64,000 bases of DNA from Bin87 sp965220505. Lineage in GTDB: Bacteria; Chloroflexota; Dehalococcoidia; Lucifugimonadales; UBA3495. The stretch spans positions 124,001 to 188,000 of the forward strand of contig CBDCQE010000003.1 of assembly GCA_965220505.1 (NCBI GenBank), given 5' to 3'. The notes under the pieces were generated by a model. That model had not been told where the DNA came from. It was given only the letters and a program-made list of their open reading frames with translations, and made no database searches. The position numbers and the translations under genes were made by a program. This document shows, in pieces, positions 58,792-64,000 of this stretch (position 1 is the stretch's first letter; each line of letters begins with the position of its first letter).

Positions 58792-60894
58792 ATGAGCGCC
58801 TCAATGCCCGATCCCGGTCCCGACGCCAATCCCGTGGAGCGCGCCCGGTGGCTGCGCGACCAGCTCTGGTTCCACAACGAGCGGTACTACAATGACGATG
58901 CCCCCGTCATCAGCGACAGGCAGTACGACGCGCTGATGCAGGAACTGCGCGAGCTGGAGGCCGCCCATCCCGAGCTCCGCTCGGCAAGCTCGCCCACCCA
59001 GATCATCGGCGGCAGCGCCTCCGACCGCTTCCCCCAGGTCCAGCATCCCATACCCATGTTGAGCCTGGCCAACGCCTTCAGCCGGGACGATCTGGAGGCG
59101 TGGCACCGCCGGGTCTCCGACTTGCTGGATGGGCAGCCCTTCCGCATGGTGGTCGAGCTGAAGATCGACGGCCTCGCCGTGCGCCTGGTCTACCGTGACG
59201 GGGCCTTCGTCCTGGGCGCCACCCGGGGCAACGGCCAGACCGGCGAGGACGTCACGCCCAACCTGCGCGAGGTCGAAAGCATCCCCCATTCCATCCGCGG
59301 AGACTTCCCGGCCGACCTGGAGGTGCGCGGCGAGGTCTACCTGCCCCTGGACAGTTTCCAGCGCATGAACGAGGAGCGGGCGCGCAACGGCGAACCCCTC
59401 TACGCCAACCCCCGCAACACCGGCGCCGGCACCATCCGCCAGCTGGATCCCGAGGTCACCCGCAGCCGCAACATGCAGATCTGGACCTACAGCCTCAACT
59501 ACACCGGCGACGCGCCCATGCCGGCCGGACACTGGGAGGCCCTGAAGCGGCTGCGGTCCTGCGGCTTCCGCGTCAATCCCGAAAATCGAATCTTCAATAC
59601 CGTCGATGAGGTGTGCGCGTTCTACGACGAGATGCTGCACCGCCGTCACGACTGGAACTACGAGGCCGACGGCGTGGTGGTCAAGGTCGACAGCCTGACC
59701 CAGCAGAATGCCCTGGGCTTTGCCGGACGCGAACCCCGCTGGGCCATCGCCTACAAGTTCCCCGCGGAGCGCGCCAACACCCGCCTGCTGGACATCATCA
59801 TCAACGTCGGCCGCACCGGCAGCCTGAACCCCCAGGCAATCCTGGAACCCGTCGTCGTCAGCGGCGCAACCGTCCAGCACGCCTCTCTGCACAACGAGGA
59901 GGACATCCACCGCAAGGACATCCGCATCGGCGACCTGGTGGAAATCGAGCGCGCCGGCGACGTAATACCCCACGTCCTGGGCCACGTCCCCATGCCCGGC
60001 GAGGAGCGTGGGCCGGAGTTTCACATGCCCGAGCGTTGCCCCGAGTGCGATACCGCCGTCGTCAAGGAGGCGGGAGATGCCATGCACCGCTGCCCCAACT
60101 CCGCTTGTCCCGCCCAGTTCTTCGAGTCGCTGAAGCACTTCGTCAGCCGCAGCGCCATGGACATCGACGGCCTCGGCGAACGCTGGTGCCGTATCCTGAT
60201 CGACCGGGGCCTGGTGTCCGACGTGTCCCACGTGTACGGCTTGAAAATGGAGCAACTGACCGAGTTGGACCGCATGGGCGAAAAGCTGGCCACCCGCATC
60301 CTCGACAACGTCAAGGCCAGCAAGCATCGCCCGCTGGCCCGCATCCTCTTCGCCCTGGGCATCCTGCACGTCGGCGCTGAGGTGGCCGAACTGCTGGCTG
60401 CCCGCTACGCCAGCCTCGACGAAATTGGCGGGGCCACCGTTGACGAACTTACCGAGATCGAGGGGATCGGCCCCCGCATCGCCGAGAGCATCGTCAACTA
60501 CTTCGCCACCGCAAGCAACCAGAGGACTCTCGCCGGCCTGCGCGACGCCGGTGTCCAGCTCTGGCAGGAACTCGCGCCCGTCGACGAGTCGGCGCAGCCC
60601 TGGAAGGGCCAGACCTTCGTGATCACCGGCACGCTGTCGACGATGACGCGTCGGGAGGCTGAGGGACGCGTCAAATCCCTGGGGGCCACCACAACCTCGT
60701 CGGTCAGCCGCAAGACCAACTGGCTGGTGGCCGGCGAGTCCGCCGGCAGCAAGCTTGCCAGCGCCGAACGTCTCGGCGTCCCGGTGCTTGACGAAGACGC
60801 GCTGCTGGCACTACTGGAAAACCCCGCCAGTATCGGCAGCACGCCGGCCGAAGCGGCGGACGACCAAGGCGGGCAGGGTTCGCTGTCATTGTGA
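58792..60894 (+). CDS. ligA: NAD-dependent DNA ligase LigA
   Basis: A 700-residue LigA. The Ia domain has HNERYYNDDAPVISDRQYD. The adenylation lysine lies in VELKIDGLA (Lys124). An OB fold, a zinc finger (CPECDTAVV then CPNSACPAQ), helix-hairpin-helix repeats (DELTEIEGIGPRIAES) and a C-terminal BRCT domain (GQTFVITGTLSTMTRREAE) follow. It seals nicks in replication and repair. Complete and of typical length; a start 4 codons later is possible. Confidence 0.97.
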   Translation: MSASMPDPGPDANPVERARWLRDQLWFHNERYYNDDAPVISDRQYDALMQELRELEAAHPELRSASSPTQIIGGSASDRFPQVQHPIPMLSLANAFSRDDLEAWHRRVSDLLDGQPFRMVVELKIDGLAVRLVYRDGAFVLGATRGNGQTGEDVTPNLREVESIPHSIRGDFPADLEVRGEVYLPLDSFQRMNEERARNGEPLYANPRNTGAGTIRQLDPEVTRSRNMQIWTYSLNYTGDAPMPAGHWEALKRLRSCGFRVNPENRIFNTVDEVCAFYDEMLHRRHDWNYEADGVVVKVDSLTQQNALGFAGREPRWAIAYKFPAERANTRLLDIIINVGRTGSLNPQAILEPVVVSGATVQHASLHNEEDIHRKDIRIGDLVEIERAGDVIPHVLGHVPMPGEERGPEFHMPERCPECDTAVVKEAGDAMHRCPNSACPAQFFESLKHFVSRSAMDIDGLGERWCRILIDRGLVSDVSHVYGLKMEQLTELDRMGEKLATRILDNVKASKHRPLARILFALGILHVGAEVAELLAARYASLDEIGGATVDELTEIEGIGPRIAESIVNYFATASNQRTLAGLRDAGVQLWQELAPVDESAQPWKGQTFVITGTLSTMTRREAEGRVKSLGATTTSSVSRKTNWLVAGESAGSKLASAERLGVPVLDEDALLALLENPASIGSTPAEAADDQGGQGSLSL

Positions 60895-60928
60895 CAACGT
60901 AACCTCTCCGCTTCGCTGGTTATCGGTT

Positions 60929-61040
60929 GTCATTGCGAGCAAAGCGTGGCAATCTCGTCAACGAAGCCACGGTCATTGACGAAGCGAGGCGTGTATCTCA
61001 TCGAGATTGCCACGGATGCCCGTGGCATCCTCGCAATGAC
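60929..61040. repeat. Inverted pair of the GTCATTGCGAG repeat
   Basis: GTCATTGCGAGCAAAGCGTG with GGCAATCTCG at the left (60929-60957), and its inverted counterpart CGAGATTGCCACG ... CTCGCAATGAC at the right, ending at 61040. The right arm holds an extra mini-hairpin (GATGCC ACG GGCATC). It lies between ligA and the methyltransferase fusion. Could be a small non-autonomous mobile unit and may fold as a terminator for ligA. Confidence 0.7.
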
Positions 61041-61108
61041 AGGCGGCAATAACGGGTGGGAGTGAGGCGAAACTTCCGTACTGAGGCCGACCCGGCCGGG
61101 AGGGCACT

Positions 61109-62443
61109 ATGACGACACAGGTAGAAGCTCCCGTTGACGAGAGGATCGTAGGTGTATTGCGGCAACTGGGCATCGAGCGGGCCCACTTCGCATCCCGCAA
61201 TCTGGGCGACTGGCGAGGATTGACGGTCAATTTCGCGGACGCCATCGCTTCCCTGACGCTGGTCTGTCCGCTGGGGTTTGATTCCCAGGCGCTGGCCCCC
61301 TTCGGCGACCGGCTCCTGGTATTCAACGCCGACCGCGGCGGCGCGACGGCGACCATAGACCGCAACCTGGCGGGCCTCCCCTCGGCGGCAAAGGCTACGC
61401 TGGCGGATTACGGGTACCCCAATAACTACGCCGACATCGGCGTTGAACAGGGCGGCGTCATGGCCCCGGCCGTGCTGGACTTCCTGGCCGGCGCGGATTC
61501 CGGCAATAACCTGCCCAGTGTGTCCCCTTCGGTTGAGGAAGGGGAGGTCGACGACATCTACTTCAGGGTCCGGGGATCGGGTCCTCCGCTGGTTCTGCTG
61601 CCGTTGGGCGCCGCGCCAGCCCAATGGGACCCGGTCGTTGCGGCCTTCACCGAGCGATACTGCGTGATCACTCTCACCGGACCGGTGCTGGGCATGGTGG
61701 GCAGCCTGGAGGGCCGAGGCCGCACGCCCGGGTACCTGTCCGCCGTGGGCAGCCTGATCGACGCGGCGCAGATCCAGCCCGGAGAGAGAGTGCTGGAGGC
61801 CGGCTGCGGCACCGGCGTACTCTGCCGCTGGGTGGCCCGCCGCACCGACCGCCGGAACCCCGTCGCCGGCGTGGACGTCAACACCTACTTCCTGCGCGAA
61901 GCGGCGGACATCGCACGGCGCGAGGGCATGGACGATCTGGTGAGCTTCCACGAGGGCAGCGCCGAGGCCTTGCCCTTCGATGACAACAGTTTCGACGTTG
62001 TATTCTCAAGCACGGTGATCCAGCGGGTGAACGCCGACCTGATGCTGCCGGAACTGGTGCGTGTCGTGAAGCCGGGCGGCCGGATCGCGGTGCTGGGGCA
62101 TGCCCACGACATGAACCGCTGGGTCAACCTGCCGTTGCGGACTGATCTCAAGACCAGGATCGAATCGCCGCCGTGGGTCGACGACCCGGGCCATCCTCAA
62201 GGCTGTGATGACTCCTCGCTCTACCAGCGTTTCGCGCGGCTGGGGCTGGAGAACACCAGGATGTTTCCGTTCATCAGCACTTTTTCGGAGCCGGACCGGC
62301 TGCAATTCATGCAGGGTGGCATCCTGCCCACCCTGAACGATGAGGAAGCCGCGGAATGGCGCGCTGCAGCGGAACAGGCTCAGGCCGACGGAACATTCTT
62401 CATCTCAACCCCGTTCCACTGCGCGGTGGGCGCCAAGCCGTAG
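61109..62443 (+). CDS. Methyltransferase fused to alpha/beta-hydrolase-like segments
   Basis: A 444-residue protein. The C-terminal 240 residues are a class I SAM methyltransferase: VLEAGCGTGVL near 228, then FHEGSAEALPFDDNSFDVVFSS and VKPGGRIAVLGHAHDM. Residues 1-130 resemble the later part of an alpha/beta hydrolase (LGIERAHFASRNLGDWRGL, where the elbow Ser is lost, then SLTLVCP and DRLLVFNADRGGA). Residues 148-205 resemble its first strands (IYFRVRGSGPPLVLLPLGAAP ... ERYCVITLTGP). The order is therefore swapped. Substrate unknown. Preceded by GGGAGGGCACT. Confidence 0.75.
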   Translation: MTTQVEAPVDERIVGVLRQLGIERAHFASRNLGDWRGLTVNFADAIASLTLVCPLGFDSQALAPFGDRLLVFNADRGGATATIDRNLAGLPSAAKATLADYGYPNNYADIGVEQGGVMAPAVLDFLAGADSGNNLPSVSPSVEEGEVDDIYFRVRGSGPPLVLLPLGAAPAQWDPVVAAFTERYCVITLTGPVLGMVGSLEGRGRTPGYLSAVGSLIDAAQIQPGERVLEAGCGTGVLCRWVARRTDRRNPVAGVDVNTYFLREAADIARREGMDDLVSFHEGSAEALPFDDNSFDVVFSSTVIQRVNADLMLPELVRVVKPGGRIAVLGHAHDMNRWVNLPLRTDLKTRIESPPWVDDPGHPQGCDDSSLYQRFARLGLENTRMFPFISTFSEPDRLQFMQGGILPTLNDEEAAEWRAAAEQAQADGTFFISTPFHCAVGAKP

Positions 62444-62558
62444 CATCCGCCGGGCGGTCACCGCACGCAGCGGAACCGTCACGGCGAACCTGCTCAAAGC
62501 ACAAAATTGGTCGGGGCGACGGCAACAACCCAACCGCCCCGACCAATTCGACGTCGTA

Positions 62559-62993
62559 TTACCGTATGAGCCCGTAAACTCGATTCGGCTGCACCCGCAC
62601 GATCACCGCGTCCTGCTGCACCATGGCCCGGTCGTATTCTTCCCAGTCCGGATGCTCGTGGTCGCCGCAGGCCCGGAACGCCGTGCGCAGCATCTGCCGC
62701 ATCTCCTCGGCATCGGTGTTCTGGTAGTCGTGCAGCGTGACCGTGCCTTCCACCACGGCGAACTGTCGCCAGTCGTCGGCTACGGCCGTCACGTTGCACC
62801 GATTGTCCCGGCGCAGGTTGCGGACCTTGGCCGAGGTACCCCGCACGATGACGAACACCGGTCCGTCATCCCCTTCAAAGGGCGACGCCCCGGACACCAC
62901 GATGCTGGTCTGCGCCGATCCGTCCCGTCGGAAGGTGTTGATCACCCCTCGGTGGTTGCTGCTGAAAAAGTTGCGCACGTCGCTGAATTCCAT
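62559..62993 (-). CDS. PPOX-class (F420/FMN) oxidoreductase-like protein
   Basis: A 144-residue split-barrel flavin-binding protein. FFSSNHRGVINTFRRDGSAQTSIVV and FVIVRGTSAKVRNLRRDNRCNVTAV are the cofactor-binding blocks of the PPOX class F420-dependent family. The C-terminus VIVRVQPNRVYGLIR is typical. Enzymes of this class reduce small organic molecules. It lies 22 bases before the DUF2298 gene's end on the same strand. Confidence 0.87.
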   Translation of the reverse strand: MEFSDVRNFFSSNHRGVINTFRRDGSAQTSIVVSGASPFEGDDGPVFVIVRGTSAKVRNLRRDNRCNVTAVADDWRQFAVVEGTVTLHDYQNTDAEEMRQMLRTAFRACGDHEHPDWEEYDRAMVQQDAVIVRVQPNRVYGLIR

Positions 62994-63015
62994 GATTGCC
63001 TCCAGTGTTGCAGTT

Positions 63016-64000
63016 TCAGTTGCCGATTACTTCGTAGATTGCCACATCATCGGACGAGAAGGCCGGTTGCAGCCAGCCTTCATCGACCCATCCTTCGACC
63101 CTTTCGTCCACCTCCTCTCCATAGGCATCCCGCTCCCGGGGGCCTACGATCAGCCAGCGGACCCCGTAGACTGCCAACAGACGGCGCGTTTCCGTTCCGT
63201 CCGTTCCCGCGTAAATCATCTCCACATCGTGGCTCCGGCCGGCGAAGGCGCTGTCGTCGCCGCGCCACTGCTCTTGGTGGCCCTCCCAGCCCAGAACCGT
63301 TGCTCGGCCCGTGGCCCCGGCGATGCGTCCGTAGTCGCTGTACCCATCGCCGATAGCTTCCAGGATACGGCCCAGCTCCGCTTCGTCGTTGAGCCACACG
63401 ATTGCGTCGTACTCCCCGGGCTCGCTGCGGCGCAGGAAGTCCAGCCCGGCCAGAGTGTTGTCGCCAAAGCCCCCGCCGTCCTGGAACCAATCGGTGCGTT
63501 CCAGCACCGCGGCGACCGGATAGTACGCCGAAGCCATGATCAAGCCCGCCGCCAGGCCGGCCCATGCGATCCCCAGCGCCTTGAAAATTCCGGCGCGGTA
63601 GTCTGACGGCCGCAGCCGGTATGGACCGGCCACAATGTAATAGATGCCCACTCCGCCGGCAATCCCAAGCAGGATCCAGGCCTGGTAGTAGACCTTGAAC
63701 ACGGTGTTCATCCGGTTGCCGAACAGGTCCACGATGCGGAATAACTCGGCTCCGGCCAGCAGGTAGAATCCCGCCGCCGCCAGGATCAGCGCGAACACGA
63801 GCCACTGCATCGGCCGCCGGTTGGCTGCCAGCACCAGTGCGCAGTAGGCGGCCAGCCCGCCCATGCCGAGCAGCGGCGCCGCCAGCACCAACCGGCGCCA
63901 GACCAACCCGTCCGCCAGCGTGGTCTCCTCTGGTCGCAGGGAAACCAGCAGTGCCACCGCGAGCAGCCAGATGAAAAACGGCGCTCCGCTGAACGCCGCC
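63016..64000 (-). CDS. DUF2298-type polytopic membrane protein, C-terminal part
   Basis: The frame is open to the right end of the window, so the 5' part is missing; the ATG at 63957 is internal. The visible 328 residues have about five membrane helices (for example LVFALILAAAGFYLLAGAEL, ILLGIAGGVGIYYIVAG) and a C-terminal soluble part with TVLGWEGHQEQWRG and a DVEMIYAG segment near residues 215-260. The pattern matches the Chloroflexota 'YYY' DUF2298 membrane proteins, which resemble glycosyltransferases of the PMT type. Function unproven. Confidence 0.75.
   Translation of the reverse strand, partial: AAFSGAPFFIWLLAVALLVSLRPEETTLADGLVWRRLVLAAPLLGMGGLAAYCALVLAANRRPMQWLVFALILAAAGFYLLAGAELFRIVDLFGNRMNTVFKVYYQAWILLGIAGGVGIYYIVAGPYRLRPSDYRAGIFKALGIAWAGLAAGLIMASAYYPVAAVLERTDWFQDGGGFGDNTLAGLDFLRRSEPGEYDAIVWLNDEAELGRILEAIGDGYSDYGRIAGATGRATVLGWEGHQEQWRGDDSAFAGRSHDVEMIYAGTDGTETRRLLAVYGVRWLIVGPRERDAYGEEVDERVEGWVDEGWLQPAFSSDDVAIYEVIGN

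Noticed and set aside
58801..60369. A 522-codon minus-strand frame
   Set aside because: Antisense to ligA, whose domains are all intact; composition is that of a mirrored GC-rich gene.
1..64000. tRNA, rRNA, or molybdenum-cofactor and other riboswitches
   Set aside because: No cloverleaf, rRNA core or known riboswitch pattern was found by eye in the intergenic regions, including the modA leader; a covariance-model scan would be needed to exclude small ones.

Overview
The window reads as chromosomal DNA of a GC-rich bacterium, most likely a Chloroflexota member of the Dehalococcoidia/SAR202 type. That is inferred from gene content: a DUF2298-type membrane protein, two signal-less DUF1800/DUF1501 proteins beside a GMC oxidoreductase and an NHL propeller, a class III CoA-transferase, an enolase-superfamily enzyme, a MetE-like enzyme, PPOX/nitroreductase-type flavoproteins and Pro/Thr-linker surface proteins. 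No rRNA or tRNA gene was seen. Genes are mostly short operons on both strands, often with a TATAAT-like -10 box 40-65 nt upstream and an AGGAG-type ribosome site; TTG and GTG starts occur.

Layout. 1-8.4 kb: two exported Pro/Thr-linker proteins flank a Hen1-Pnkp RNA repair pair, with a broken small gene and an IS1595 scrap. 8.4-12.9 kb: a catabolic operon (acyl-CoA dehydrogenase, MmgE/PrpD, CaiB/BaiF CoA-transferase) and a ferritin-like protein. 13.1-18.9 kb: a lower-GC island with a tight operon of a HicB-like protein, a YaaA/DUF6884-like protein, a NurA nuclease, a HerA ATPase and a tRNA-guanine-transglycosylase-like enzyme, ending in an IS5 fragment. 19-24.7 kb: molybdate-type ABC transporter, Lin0512 protein, YkgJ cysteine-cluster protein, SGNH hydrolase and a VapBC+HicB toxin-antitoxin run. 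24.8-30.2 kb: the GMC-DUF1800-NHL-DUF1501 cluster with REP-like hairpins. 30.4-41.1 kb: a dCTP-deaminase-family protein, assorted enzymes (MetE-like, nitroreductase, enoyl-CoA hydratase, alpha/beta hydrolase), an MFS carrier, cyclophilin, an asparaginase-family protein and a receptor gene split by one TGA. 41.3-46.9 kb: an AlbA_2/RecG-like protein, 88-bp tandem repeats, two paralogous MFS genes and a TIR plus membrane protein pair. 47-56.2 kb: small enzymes and unknowns, Uma2, GNAT, PPOX, NIPSNAP, an enolase-superfamily enzyme, ArsM, and two ABC ATPases without permease. 56.3-64 kb: PaREP1/HEPN-like protein, rpsU, FmdB-type zinc ribbon, dtd, DinB, ligA, an unusual methyltransferase fusion, a PPOX protein and the C-terminal part of a DUF2298 protein running off the window.

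Best candidates for undescribed biology are (1) the TGT-like/HerA/NurA/YaaA-like operon, which looks like a base-modification plus DNA-processing defence or selfish module, and (2) the orphan ThsB-like TIR protein paired with a small membrane protein. Also worth attention are an ABC ATPase with an AbrB-like tail, an asparaginase with its substrate-binding Asp replaced, a methyltransferase preceded by what look like swapped alpha/beta-hydrolase halves, and REP-like hairpins with compensatory changes.
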